Positions 11,412 through 23,440 of a stretch of 64,000 nucleotides of DNA are shown here, piece after piece. Source of the stretch: Entonaema liquescens. Taxonomy: Eukaryota > Ascomycota > Sordariomycetes > Xylariales > Xylariaceae. Location: NCBI GenBank assembly GCA_902805475.1, contig CADCSX010000023.1, positions 3,038,001 through 3,102,000 on the forward strand. Direction: 5' to 3'. The notes under the pieces are model-generated. The model did no database searches. It was given only the letters and a program-made list of their open reading frames with translations, and was not told the origin of the DNA. A program made the position numbers and the translations under genes. The stretch's first letter is position 1. Each line of letters begins with the position of its first letter.

Positions 11412-12579
11412 ATGGCCCTTATAGTTGATAAGCATCGCCCTCGATCTCTCGATTCCTTAACATACCATTCCGAGTTATCAGAGAGACTTCGTTCTTTAGT
11501 ATGCAGTCTTACTCCTTGCGTGTTTCTACTTCACCTTTAACCTAGTAATATTTCTTACAGGCGCAAAGCGGCGATTTCCCTCACCTTCTTGTATACGGAC
11601 CTTCTGGTGCGGGTAAGAAAACCCGCATCGTTGCGACCCTGAAGGAGCTTTATGGTCCTGGCGTGGAGAAGATCAAGATCGATGCTCGTGTCTTCCAGAC
11701 TACCAGCAACCGTAAACTAGAGTTTAACATTGTAGCCTCCGTTTATCACCTCGAGATCACCCCGTCCGATGTCGGAAACTATGACCGAGTCGTCGTCCAG
11801 GATCTGCTAAAAGAGGTCGCCCAAACCCAACAAGTTGACCAGTCAGCTAAGCAGAAGTTCAAGGTCGTTGTCATCAATGAGGCCGACCACCTGACCAGAG
11901 ATGCCCAGGCAGCTCTGAGAAGAACAATGGAGAAATACAGCCCAAATCTACGACTGATTTTGCTTGCCAACAGCACTGCCAATATTATTGCGCCCATTAG
12001 GAGTCGAACGCTCCTCGTGCGCGTTGCAGCTCCAACGGTCGATGAGATTGCGAATGTCTTAGCGGATTCGGCTAAGAAAGAGGGATGGCCTGTTGTGACG
12101 GGATTACATAAAAGGATTGCCGAAGAGAGTGGACGTAATTTGAGAAGGGCGTTGCTGATGTACGAAGCTATACATGCCCAAAAGTATGCACCTCGTTCTT
12201 TTCACATAATGACCCAACTAACCAACCCTAGTGAGAAAGTTACCGATGACACGCCTATCCCACCGCCGGACTGGGAAGCACTAATAGCACAAATCGCGAA
12301 GGAGATAATGGAGGAGCACTCACCAGCCCGTATCTTGCAAGTCCGATCGAAGTTATACGATCTGCTCACGCATTGCATACCTCCTACGACGATACTGAAG
12401 ACCCTGACGTTCAAGCTTATTCCTATGATAGACGATGACTTAAAGTACGAAGTCATCAAGTGGTCCGCCTTTACGAGCACAGGATAAGGACGGGAACCAA
12501 GGTGATATTCCACCTGGAAGCCTTCGTTGCTAAGTTTATGCGGATAATCGAGATGTATTTAATGAGCATGGATATGTGA
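11412..12579 (+). CDS. RFC5: Replication factor C small subunit, Rfc5 (human RFC3) type, with a 1-base frameshift near the C-terminus
   Basis: Exons are inferred at 11412-11498, 11561-12183 and 12232-12579 (the 48-nt second intron is a multiple of three). The P-loop GPSGAGKKT (residues ~42-50) with a second Lys and the Walker B variant INEADHLT are diagnostic of the Rfc5/human RFC3 subunit of the PCNA clamp loader. RNLRRALLMYEA and the C-terminal collar helices follow. The frame read directly stops at 12485-12487, about 321 aa. The family-like C-terminus, about 30 codons ending MYLMSMDM, continues in another frame to a TGA at 12577-12579. The break is at a T run, 12470-12472, where one base seems missing. 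Restored length, about 352 aa, matches yeast Rfc5 (354). Because the gene is essential, a base-call error is more likely than real loss. It acts in nuclear DNA replication and repair. Confidence 0.9.
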
Positions 12580-15338
12580 ATAAGCTCACTGCTTCATAGA
12601 AGGATGGCATATTTGGTCTGCTCGGAGCTTATGGAGTAACGGCTGGTTTTATAACTATGGTGTGGCAGAGCTACTCTTAAAAATAATTGTAGTGTATCTC
12701 GCGATAATGAGATAGGTTTCGGCCTAAACTGGAATCCAATAGGCCCACCGGATTAGACACCTTAAGACCGCGGCTGGAATATTATGAAGCCGATTCAATA
12801 TCTATCTTGTTAACCGGTAGTTCGGAAAACGTTGTTGAATATTGGTTTTCCGAAAGGCCGAGTTGGTTCCGGCCCGCATGAGACGTCATCGTTCCGATGG
12901 TAGGGTCCGGCAATGCCCACGTTTTAAAAAAGCCGAATTCTGGCGACTTAGATACCAAGCGGACGGAACGGCCGTCGGACGTGAGGCTCTGAGGTCGCAT
13001 AAATACAACCGTGGACCATACGAGTCGTATAGCTCTACCTCGGTTAGGGGCAAGTCTAGTAGATCTTATCGCATCACACCTATCTCGGAGGAGCGTCAAT
13101 GGCATGATGTAGCCTTTAGGGGATCTTCTCCACGGTCATAGTTGTAAGTAAGAGGTTATACCGGGTACGGATAGTAGCTAATTCGTCTTTCACGATAATA
13201 GCTATGTCGCCAAGCCGTATCTCACATGGTTCACATTGCTAGCCGGGGAAGAAAGAGTACTAGCTGGCTTTCCCCACACTCTCACCAACAAAAAAATCGA
13301 GCTCTAGACAAGGGCAGAGGGGAGCTTGGCGAAAAGTGACGCCATTACGATGTATCCGAACGACCCTGTACGGAATAGGGTTCAAGGGTAGCTACCTACA
13401 TTGGTAAAATCCGAATCGAGAATGAAAGAGATATATTACCTTTCGAGACAAATAAGCAACCATCGCCACATCTTATCGAAGAATGGATGATACTCAATGA
13501 CATGTATTTATGTAAGCAGTGGAAATTGAATCCTTCTGAATGGGCACGAGGGCAACGGAGCTGCGGAGGTATTCTGATAGCGTACGCTTGGCTGCAAGGG
13601 CTTTGGTCTTAGTCTAAAGGGTGAACGCGGGGTTGAGGGGCAAGGGGGGACGAAGGACGACGAGGCAGTTTTGGAGTTCAGTCGGTCCCCGTTATTGGGA
13701 TTTGATGTTGCAAGTGTGCAGGGTAAGGAAGGTCTTGACTAATAGGATTACAGAGTCAATATACTAAGAACAATATCACGACACCGAGGACGTGGAGGTT
13801 GTACATTTTGTCCCTGTCGAATGTGACCCGTACCTCTCTACAACCTTTGGTTACATTAAGTGACATGTTCGTTCCCTACATACATTATACATGCATCAGG
13901 CTATCTCTATGGTCTATGCGCTAGCAACAATAACCACGCGGTCTCAAAAAAGCAAGAGTATGAATCTCTTGTCTGCGTGCCAATAAATTGCAACAGCTGC
14001 CCCCGTTGGACCGGGACAGATATTGAGCTGCGCACTTGCAGAACCCCCGTCCAGATCCGGGCGACCTTGCAGAAGGGGGATCAGCCCTGCCAGCATACTG
14101 ATCATATCGTCCGGAAACATTGTTGCGACGCTGTCACCCTTCACCTTAAACGTTACCCCATAGTCCCGGTAAAGGTCCATAAATCCCATGAATCCCACGG
14201 TGCGGTCTCGCCACGAAAGAAATGGGCTACGATAGGTTACACGCCTATCCGACTTCGCTGGTATTGGTGTTTGTTTATACTCATACGTACTGCCTAGCTC
14301 GGGGAAACTATGCAATCTAGTAAGTCACCCAACATGTTCGAAAATAAATCCCGGTCTAAAGGGACCGGTGGCCTAGAGCTTCAGCTAGTCCATCCTACCC
14401 ATTCTACATATTGCTACGTAGTAGGTAGTAGGGTAACCGGATAAGTCAAGGAGGGTGTGAGGTCAATACCAGCGTGCGTGCGTCAAGAGTCAGGTGAATG
14501 CACATTTTCATATCCCACGTCCGTTAGCAAGAAATTGAAGCGTCGCCCTGGCGCCCTGGCGTTCTGGGCATCGTAATAAAAAGAAAAAAAGTGTTGGCGT
14601 TGGAAAGGTTCCATCAGATAGTCTAGAATGGAGAAAAGACGGGGATTGATACATAGGCGCTATGCGGTCAGCGGTCGAGCGGAAGAGCAAATAGTCCCAC
14701 ATAGGCCTTAACAGACCCCGGTCCGGGTCGGCGAATCCCCAACGAAGTCCAGTCAAGTGCAGCTTGGATCGGATTAGCAAGGCTTGTCTTGACTAGTAAA
14801 GTCACGTTTTAGAGGCTAAACACTAACGAACGTTGCCTATACTTGCCTACACTTGCCTACCTTAGTAGTCTTTAGCAGCTTGTAGCTGCATTTAGCTGGG
14901 TGATGGGACCACAGAGAAGTAGCTATGAAGTAACTGTTTGTACTTTCTGTGCTACCTGCTGTACCTGGAACTGCATATGTGGGTTCACTATACTTCAGTA
15001 ACGGAGTGCTTGCTACATGTACGTCCCGCGCCTGCTCATTTCCAATGCCAATAATTTTGCCGTAATACAAAAAGTGCCTCGCCCTCGTCACCGATACAAA
15101 GGTCTACCCGTTCGTGATTGCTCTTTGATCCTTTCTTCCTCACTCTCTTAATCTTACCCGAAGCTGTAGTGGTTCGACTTGCTCCTATATAAACTTAAGA
15201 CAACATCCCATTCCAAATATCTAGGCATTAATCCTTATTGCGCTCAACAGTCTTTTTCGTGATTTAGTACCCCGCAGTGTCTACAATTAAAACCATCACC
15301 GTCAACCACTACCTCATTGTCATCACCCCGCCATCAGC
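12580..15338. other. Long intergenic region
   Basis: About 2.7 kb between RFC5 and acetyl-CoA synthetase. It holds a perfect 10-bp inverted repeat (12821-12830 and 12845-12854, 14-nt loop) and an unassigned minus-strand open frame (13944-14315). A TATATAAA box (15186-15193) lies about 150 bp before the downstream start codon. No recognised gene. Confidence 0.5.
15186..15193 (+). promoter_or_regulatory. TATA-box-like element of the acetyl-CoA synthetase gene
   Basis: TATATAAA occurs 146 bp upstream of the ATG, followed by a C/A-rich leader. Spacing is plausible for a fungal TATA box; no experimental support. Confidence 0.4.
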
Positions 15339-17697
15339 ATGGGCGAACAATCCAAGTCACCGGTGGTCGCCGAGGCCCATCTGGTTGACACCTATCGTGA
15401 GCTTCTTCTAGTAGTGGTTTGTGACTCACAGTTCTACAATGCTAACTTGACCTTGGATAGACCCCCCGGCAAAGATGCTTGAAAGTAAGATACCTAACTA
15501 GACCTTAGTTTAAGGAACTATATTCAATGCGCAAATCACAATTGAAGCTAACTTGGATATCAGAGCATCCTAGCAAACCTCATCTTAGCAGTAAGGCCAA
15601 ACTATAAACCACGTGGGAAATAGAATAGACCTTTTTTTCTAACGTACACATAGGTCTCGAGCATTACCAACAGCTATACAAGGAATCCATTACCGAGCCC
15701 GAGAAGTTCTTCAGTGAGAAAGCCAGAGAGTTATTAACATGGCAACGAGATTTCGAGACTGCCCGTACCGGATCTCTGGCCAACGGAGATGTTGCCTGGT
15801 TCGTCGAGGGCCAACTCAACGCTTCTTATAACCTCGTCGACCGACACGCATTCAAAAACCCCAACAAAGTTGCGCTCATCTACGAGGCCGATGAACCGAA
15901 CGAAGGTCGCAATGTGACTTACGGCGAGCTCCTCCGTGAGGTTAGCAGAGTCGCACATGTTCTTAGAAAGATGGGCGTCAGAAAGGGTGATACAGTCGCA
16001 ATCTACCTACCAATGATTCCGGAGGCCGTCATCGCCTTCCTTGCAGTCACACGTATTGGAGCTATACACTCCGTCGTGTTTGCCGGCTTCTCGGCTGACT
16101 CCCTGCGTGACCGTGTCATCGACGCCCAATCCAAAGTTGTGATAACTACAGACGAAGGAAAACGTGGTGGCAAGCTGATCGGTACCAAGAAGATCGTCGA
16201 TGATGCGCTCAAGCAATGCCCCGATGTCACTGGCGTACTGGTCTTCAAGCGCACCGGCGCTGACATTCCCTGGACTCCTGGTCGCGACTTGTGGTGGCAC
16301 GAGGAGGTCGAGAAATGGCCGTCGTACATTGCCCCTGAAGTCATGAACTCCGAGGACCCCCTCTTCCTACTTTACACATCGGGTTCGACTGGCAAGCCAA
16401 AGGGTGTCATGCACACCACTGCTGGGTATCTTCTCGGTGCTGCGCTGACCGGCAAGTATGTATTCGATATCCATGACGGAGACCGGTACTTCTGCGGTGG
16501 AGATGTCGGCTGGATTACCGGCCACACATACGTCGTCTACGCGCCTCTTCTTCTCGGTGTCTCCACAGTCGTTTTCGAGGGCACCCCGGCCTACCCCAAC
16601 TTTTCGAGATACTGGGACATTATCGAGAAGCACGAGATCACTCAATTCTATGTGGCACCGACTGCGTTGAGACTACTAAAGCGTGCTGGTGACGATTACG
16701 TCAAGGCCCATATGCCGAAGTTGAGAGTGCTCGGGTCGGTGGGTGAGCCCATCGCGGCTGAAGTTTGGAAGTGGTACTTCGAAGTTGTAGGCAAAGAGGA
16801 GGCACAGATTGTTGATGTAAGTTGAAGTAACTCTCATTTTCGAAGGGGTGAGTTCTAACGGGACAGACCTATTGGCAAACCGAGACCGGCTCGAATGTGA
16901 TCACTCCTCTAGCAGGTGTAACACCCACGAAACCTGGCAGTGCTTCTCTACCTTTCTTCGGCATAGAACCTGCTATCATCGACCCCATTTCCGGCGAGGA
17001 GATACACGGAAACGACGTCGAAGGTGTATTAGCCTTCAAGCAACCTTGGCCGAGCATGGCCCGCACCGTTTGGGGTGCACACAAGAGATATATGGATACG
17101 TATCTAAATGTTTACAAGGGCTACTATGTAAGTATATGGAGTCTATCTATGCTTGTCAGATTACTAACCAATTCAAGTTCACTGGTGACGGAGCTGGTCG
17201 TGACCACGAGGGCTTCTACTGGATTAGGGGACGAGTAGACGATGTGGTCAATGTTAGTGGACATCGTCTATCGACCGCAGAAATTGAAGCCGCTCTGATC
17301 GAGCACCATTCGGTAGCCGAAGCTGCCGTTGTTGGTGTTGCCGACGAACTTACTGGGCAGGCGGTCAACGCGTTTGTGGCTATCAAGAACGGCAGCGAGG
17401 CATCGGATGCGTTGAGAAAAGAATTCATCCTCCAGGTCCGAAAGAGCATTGGACCGTTTGCAGCACCAAAGGCAGTATTCATCGTACCTGACCTACCTAA
17501 GACCCGAAGTGGCAAGATTATGCGCCGTATCTTGAGAAAGATTCTGGCTGGCGAGGAAGACCAGCTTGGTGATGTAACGACAGTCAGTACCTCCTTATCC
17601 CCCCTCTTTAGAATTAATACTCATCTCGTAATAGCTATCCGACCCCTCGATAGTTGAAAAGATCATCGCCGTCGTACACGAAGCTAAGAGAAAGTGA
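15339..17697 (+). CDS. facA: Cytosolic acetyl-CoA synthetase (FacA/Acs type)
   Basis: Seven exons are inferred (15339-15396, 15461-15484, 15564-15590, 15654-16816, 16867-17127, 17178-17582, 17635-17697), giving 666 aa, close to the ~670 aa of Aspergillus FacA. Three tiny introns cluster in the first 320 bp, with exons of only 24 and 27 nt. The enzyme converts acetate, ATP and CoA to acetyl-CoA, AMP and PPi and feeds gluconeogenesis and histone acetylation. The AMP-binding core LLYTSGSTGKPKGVMHT lies at ~275-291, with VGWITGHTYVVY, the DTYWQTETG adenylate loop, and the catalytic/acetylated lysine in PKTRSGKIMRR (~620). No organelle signal is present. A TATA-like box lies about 150 bp upstream. 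Orthologues are induced by acetate through FacB, but I did not identify a FacB site. Confidence 0.95.
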
Positions 17698-19979
17698 AGC
17701 ATATGAAACGCTTCTGCTTCTTCTTTTCCGAATTCTGATACCATTCTGTCTTAGATAATGCGGGAGATTTGGAACGTATAAGATCCGAGTAGTGACACCG
17801 ATGTTTTAGCGGTTGGGTCTGTCCTTCTGGTGTTGCGGTTTTGATACGGCCATGGGGTGGAGGATTTTTACACTCCAGGTTCAACCAATGTGCCTACTTT
17901 TGGGCATTACAGTTGGATAACTCAATTAACAGATAGCTGAGACTAGCTCTGTATATAGATAGTGTATCAACATGAAATGGTTGATACTAACTAATTGCGT
18001 CTTTGCAGAAGTGTATCATGTAGCTCTTCATCCAATGAACAGCACGTAAAAGAGACGCTTACCGGCTCATCAACTACATAGCTACATAATACCAAGATGC
18101 TTCTGCACGAATCCGCTTCCGTCACGTTTGTAGGCATCCCGTAGGAAGGAGGCGCAGCTCAAGACTAGCCCTGGACACGTTGCGGAATCCCTCATGACCG
18201 GTGACATATTACTATAGCAATAAAGAAACAGCAGCGTATTAGAAAGAGCAAGTTAAAAGGACGCGTCACACAAGCCCTCTTCAATGTGACCTTCTAGTAA
18301 GCCAGCTGCTGCCAAGGGACCTCGACTTGAAAAATTGGCGTCAGCGTTGGGAAACTATTAGAAAGAGACGTATACGCGGATTTATGATCTCGGGTAGAGG
18401 CTATTTCGTAGCGAAGACCCGATAGCTACCGCGCATGTCACGGAGATAACAGACATCAGCGAACAGGAGACGTATTGGAGGCTAATGGAGGCGGTGCCGG
18501 AACTGGTGGCTGTCAGTGGTTCCCTAAGGATCAAAGCCACGGGTGGTTACCGTTTACACATAGGATACGGCTCGGACCGATAGACGGGCCTCGTTGAATA
18601 CCTAGAAACAGCGTTCCTACCTAAACCGATGCGGCCTCGCCTTTTCATATGAACAGCGCCTTTTTCAATTGCTAGCACAACGGGAAATAATACGTCGTAT
18701 GAATTTTAATTCAGGTCCGGGCGAGTCCCTGAAACGCCCCTACAGGATGACATGGGGGAGTATAAATAGTAATTATATGAGCTGGGGTCGTTTCGCCTCT
18801 TTTTGATAGTTTGTTGACCAATCTAGCATATCGCCGCGAGGGAATATCTGCTACAATTGTCGTTGCCTATTTCGTTATATTATACGTATATATGCCTGAT
18901 TTTTACTCTGTAGGTAGGTTTTGGATGATCGGCAATGCATGGACTGTGGTGACGAATTCGGCCACTCATATTCCTCGTATTCAAGTACGTCTTTCTTTTA
19001 CGCTTAGACGAGGAAGGAGAAATATTGATTGATGGGTAGCTTCCTATGAAGTAAATGCGCTGACTGCCAAGACAACCCTGGGGGTCTTATCTAATAATAC
19101 GTACATGCAGCAAGCAGGCTTTAGATCATTAATAAGAGAGGTAAAGTACAAGTAGCAGTTGCCCCGCTTCAGGGACTGTCTCATCTTTGCCCTCTTTTGC
19201 CTTCCAGCAATAATACGTCGTTGTTATTGGCTCTAAAGGTGCCTTATGTAACTATTCCAAAGCCTATTCCTCCCCCCAACCCTTTCAACCCTTCAACGGG
19301 AAGCCAGGCCAGGCCTGACGGAAGCATCCCCAAGGCACAGGACCTTTTGCGCAGCCACACTTTTCATATTCCCACCATCTTTTTTTTTTTTTTTCGTTTT
19401 CTTCTTTTCCCCAATTGAAACATTTTGATGGTTGTGTTTTACTTTTCTTCTTCTTTTCTATCGTCGTGTCAGCTCTAGCTCTAATCATTCCCTTCCAGGT
19501 TTATATTGTTGTTATTTTAGCGGCCGATGTATACGAGAATTGCTGTGAGAGCCGACGCCAAAAACAAGTTCAGCCCGACCCGACGGTGATCCCAGCCCCT
19601 CTTAGAACCAAGACCCCAAGACCCAGGACCCAAGCCTCCCTCAGCACGTCGCCGAGACTTCTCTAGTTTGTCCTTATTGCGTGTAAAATCACTTGGCATC
19701 GGCATCTACGGCATCTGTTGCTTGTTTCACTCTGAGGGTTCCGCTTTCTCCTTGGAAATCTTAATACACACGTTTGAAGCCCTTTCAAGCAATTCGAAGC
19801 ACTCTAATTGTTGTTGTCTTTTCGTCGATCTGCCAAATAACAGTAACGACGATAATTCCCTAGTTTTTTAATATTCCAAATTCGAGACGCCCGTGGCGAC
19901 ATCTTGTTAGTATCGCGCCGGCGCATGGGGTCTTGACAACAAGTAATTGTCCTCGGAGCAGGGCTTCACCCATACGATC
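17698..19979. other. Intergenic plus long leader of the ADAM gene
   Basis: 2.3 kb without a recognised gene. The last 800 bp are pyrimidine-rich and contain a T14 run near 19380, consistent with a promoter and a long 5' leader. Several short upstream ATGs occur in the leader. Confidence 0.5.
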
Positions 19980-22367
19980 ATGCGTGGTATTCTCAAGGCT
20001 GCGGCCGTCATTTTATCAACATTATCACATTCCTCATTTGCGCATTCTGTGAAGCGAAATGCCTTGAATTATATTAGTCGGGTCGATAATCCTGTAATCC
20101 ATACCGCCTCCAATCGAGTACACGCCTATGCTTCATTTGATCTCACATTCCTATTACACGACGAGAAGGACAAGATCCGGATTGCCTTGGAACCTAACCT
20201 CGATGTGCTTTCGGATTCGGCAGTGGTACGCTATCTTGGTCCTGACGGGTCCGTGACAGAGGAGAAAATACAGAGGACAGACCACAGGGTGTTCAAGGGC
20301 CACGCTTTCGTACAACACCCACATCATTCAGAATGGATCAATTCCGGTTGGGCGAGAATAACGGTATACCGAGATGGACCGAGGCCGCTATTTGAGGGCA
20401 CATTCCGGGTCAACGGGAACCACCACCACATCCAAACGAGTTCTAATTACAGACTCACGCAGCACGAAGAGGATCCCACTGCGGATTTTGCTGAGGACGA
20501 GTATATGGTTGTTTGGAGAGATTCGGATATAAGGTCGAATTACGATGCTTCGGAGTTAAAGCGTGGACTAGACGAGAACTCGTGCTCGTCCGATATGCTC
20601 AACTTCAATAATGAGGACGACCACCCTGTGCACCGGGGTTTGGATCTCCGTGATATGTCGGCGGTAGATGCGCAAAGCCTCTTCGGCCGGGATCAGATCG
20701 ACGGAACAACTACTGGGAATGGTGCTGGTGTCAATCTTACACAGAGTATCGGGTCTACTCAGGGTTGTCCCACAACCCGCAAGATTGCCCTGGTTGGAAT
20801 AGCAGCGGATTGCACGTATACGGCGCAGTTTACTAGTAAGAGTGATGTGCGTTCCCATATTGTTCAGCAGGTTAGCTCTGCCTCGGCATTGTTCGAGAGT
20901 TCGTTCAACATCTCCCTAGGTATCCAGAACCTGACTATCAGTGACGCGACTTGCCCGGGGACGGCCCCGGAGAGTGCGAAATGGAATGTCGCCTGTAGTG
21001 ATAGTGTCACGATTACGAATCGACTTAACTTATTTTCTGAGTGGCGAGGTCGGTTCAACGACACCAATGCGTACTGGACGCTGTTGAGCACGTGTAATAC
21101 GGATGCGGCTGTAGGGCTGGCATGGCTGGGACAGCTCTGTGCGCAAGGGTCAGGAACTCAAGCAGCATCGAGCGGAGGAAATGAAACGATTGCGGGAGCT
21201 AACGTTGTCATCCGGACCTCGACCGAATGGCAAGTATTCGCGCACGAAACGGGCCATACGTTTGGTGCTTTCCATGATTGCACACCCGACACATGCTCAG
21301 ACGGCACGGTTTCGATGCAGAAGTGCTGCCCACTTAGTAGCTCCACGTGTGATGCTAATGGGGGCTTCATTATGAACCCTTCTACCTCTGACAGCGCTAC
21401 GCAATTCTCTCCTTGCACTATTGGCAACGTTTGCTCAGCTCTAGGACGGAACAGTGTAAGATCAAGCTGTTTGACGAACAACAAAAACGTGGTTACAATT
21501 TCGCCAAGTCAGTGTGGTAATGGCATTGTGGAGGCGGGAGAGGACTGCGACTGCGGAGGCGAAGAGGGATGCACCGATAACAACTGCTGCGATCCAGGAA
21601 CCTGCAAATTCAAGACCAACGCCGTATGCGATCCGACCAACGAGGACTGCTGCACAGGCGAATGTCAGTTCAAATCGTCGGGGTCAGTTTGCAGGTCCAG
21701 CACTGGCTCATGTGATCCTCAAGAGACGTGCAGTGGTAATTCCGGGACATGCCCCACCGATGTCAAGGCAGCTGATGGTGAATCTTGCGGTGCTAGCGGT
21801 GAAGGCTTGACCTGTGCTTCTGGGCAGTGCACTTCCCGAGATTTGCAATGCCAGACGCTAGTAGGTACAATGACTAACAATAACGACACGTCGGCTTGTG
21901 ACTCGCAAACCTGTCAACTGCGATGCGCTTCGTCTGAGCTCGGACCAAACGCTTGCTATGATATGATGCAACACTTCTTAGATGGTACCCCTTGCCAAGG
22001 CGGAGGGAAGTGTGACAACGGGCAATGCAAAGGTTCCAGCTTCACGGACCAGGTAGGAAGTTTCTTCAACGATAATAAGAACATCATCATTCCCGTGGTC
22101 TCGGCCGTCGGTGGCATCATCGTCCTCGGCTTGCTTTGTTGTATATTTTCATCCTGCCGGCGTAGGTCGCGGAGAAGAAAGATATCTAAGATCACCCAAC
22201 CGAATAGCAGTTGGGTTGGTGGTGCCGGCAGTGCGTGGGCTGCTAATCAGGTCTCGCGCCCGCCCCCAGCGGCTCAAGGAAGAAATCGGGGTCCGCCGCA
22301 ACAACAATCCTGGCAAGGGGATAATCAGTGGGCGCAGCCCCGAGTGCCTACGATGCGGTACGCGTAG
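19980..22367 (+). CDS. ADAM-family membrane metalloprotease (fungal ADM type)
   Basis: An intronless frame encodes 795 aa. The first ATG opens a signal peptide (MRGILKAAAVILSTLSHSSF). A prodomain (~25-250) is followed by a reprolysin-type zinc protease: VFAHETGHTFGAFHDC (~419-434) gives HExxHxxGxxHD, and CDANGGFIMNPS supplies the Met-turn. A Cys-rich disintegrin-like domain begins CGNGIVEAGEDCDCGG (~511) and extends to ~690, with many CC and CxxC pairs. One transmembrane helix (~700-724, IIIPVVSAVGGIIVLGLLCCIF) is followed by a basic stop-transfer RRRSRRRK and a Pro/Gln-rich cytosolic tail. This order matches fungal ADAMs, e.g. Aspergillus ADM-B and yeast-type Mde10 in spore envelopes. Its likely role is ectodomain shedding or proteolysis at the surface or in secretory vesicles. 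Substrates are unknown. Confidence 0.95.
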   Translation: MRGILKAAAVILSTLSHSSFAHSVKRNALNYISRVDNPVIHTASNRVHAYASFDLTFLLHDEKDKIRIALEPNLDVLSDSAVVRYLGPDGSVTEEKIQRTDHRVFKGHAFVQHPHHSEWINSGWARITVYRDGPRPLFEGTFRVNGNHHHIQTSSNYRLTQHEEDPTADFAEDEYMVVWRDSDIRSNYDASELKRGLDENSCSSDMLNFNNEDDHPVHRGLDLRDMSAVDAQSLFGRDQIDGTTTGNGAGVNLTQSIGSTQGCPTTRKIALVGIAADCTYTAQFTSKSDVRSHIVQQVSSASALFESSFNISLGIQNLTISDATCPGTAPESAKWNVACSDSVTITNRLNLFSEWRGRFNDTNAYWTLLSTCNTDAAVGLAWLGQLCAQGSGTQAASSGGNETIAGANVVIRTSTEWQVFAHETGHTFGAFHDCTPDTCSDGTVSMQKCCPLSSSTCDANGGFIMNPSTSDSATQFSPCTIGNVCSALGRNSVRSSCLTNNKNVVTISPSQCGNGIVEAGEDCDCGGEEGCTDNNCCDPGTCKFKTNAVCDPTNEDCCTGECQFKSSGSVCRSSTGSCDPQETCSGNSGTCPTDVKAADGESCGASGEGLTCASGQCTSRDLQCQTLVGTMTNNNDTSACDSQTCQLRCASSELGPNACYDMMQHFLDGTPCQGGGKCDNGQCKGSSFTDQVGSFFNDNKNIIIPVVSAVGGIIVLGLLCCIFSSCRRRSRRRKISKITQPNSSWVGGAGSAWAANQVSRPPPAAQGRNRGPPQQQSWQGDNQWAQPRVPTMRYA

Positions 22368-23440
22368 TCGTTCGGGTTGGGAGAACCTAGGCTGGTAACT
22401 GGGGAGTCTGAGATGTTGTAAGGGCATCATAGAGGGTATTCACAAAGGTCATCATCATATCGCGGTGTTTGAGGCGTTTTAGGCCAAACAACCTTGGGAC
22501 TTTGGTATTTGGTGTTTGGATAGCATTGGATCACCATATTAGGTATATACATGTATAGGTATCGGTCTATGGTTTTTTATTTGCCTAGTCGATATATTAG
22601 GACTGGGGATTATCTGTTGGGCAAACAAGGCTGTATTTCAGCTGCCATTTGTCTTTTGAAAAGAAGAAGAACAGAAGAGAAAATTCGGGTGTGGTTGGAA
22701 TAATACTACCCTACATTACGAACGCTTACGACCAGGAACAAATAAATATATTATAAGCTAACTACCTATTTTGTCTGTCCCGTTCTTGTATCTACCTATG
22801 TATCTATACCCTTATTAATAAGAGTCTACCACGACTTCAGAGAACCAAATTCTTATACAAATTTTGACATTAATAGCAACAGACTTGCTTTTTCTTAAAG
22901 GAAGAGGCACTCAAAGGTTCGACAGGCTTGGTAATGGTCGTAAAACTTCACAGATGGCCCGTTCCCTAGGTACCCCGTGCGTTCTGCGCTAAGATCATGG
23001 CTGCCCAACGGCTTTTTTTGGGATATTATTGTTGTTGTCTATCTCTTTCACCGGTGACATATTTCAAGATGTATTTACTCGAGTTAGACGAACTACTCGA
23101 ATTCTCTTGGGGTGGTCTTTGTATATTGGGTTTCTAATACCCCTTTTTTTCGTTTCTTTTCTTTTCTCCTCACTCCCCCCTTTTTTCTTCTTCTTCTTCT
23201 TCCTCCTCCTCTTGCCCTCTAACTGTATAATGATAAATAATATAGGGACCAAATACGAAATTTCTCTTTTTTTCCTCCTTTCCCAACGAGATGGAATTAG
23301 AGCTCGTAATTCCAATGAGACAGACGCAATAACGCCCAAACGACCCAGACAAGACAAAACAAAACAAAACGAATTAGACAACCAGCCTCCTCCCTCGCTC
23401 GTTTACTAGTTACCGTTACCGTTTCCAACTACCAACTGCC
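22368..23440. other. Intergenic, convergent 3' ends
   Basis: 3' flanks of the ADAM gene and the small minus-strand gene. It contains a long pyrimidine tract (about 23141-23217). No gene is seen. Confidence 0.5.

Noticed and set aside
12821..12854. Perfect 10-bp inverted repeat TTCGGAAAAC / GTTTTCCGAA with a 14-nt loop
   Set aside because: Too short, single and without flanking duplications or a neighbouring gene end to call an element or terminator.
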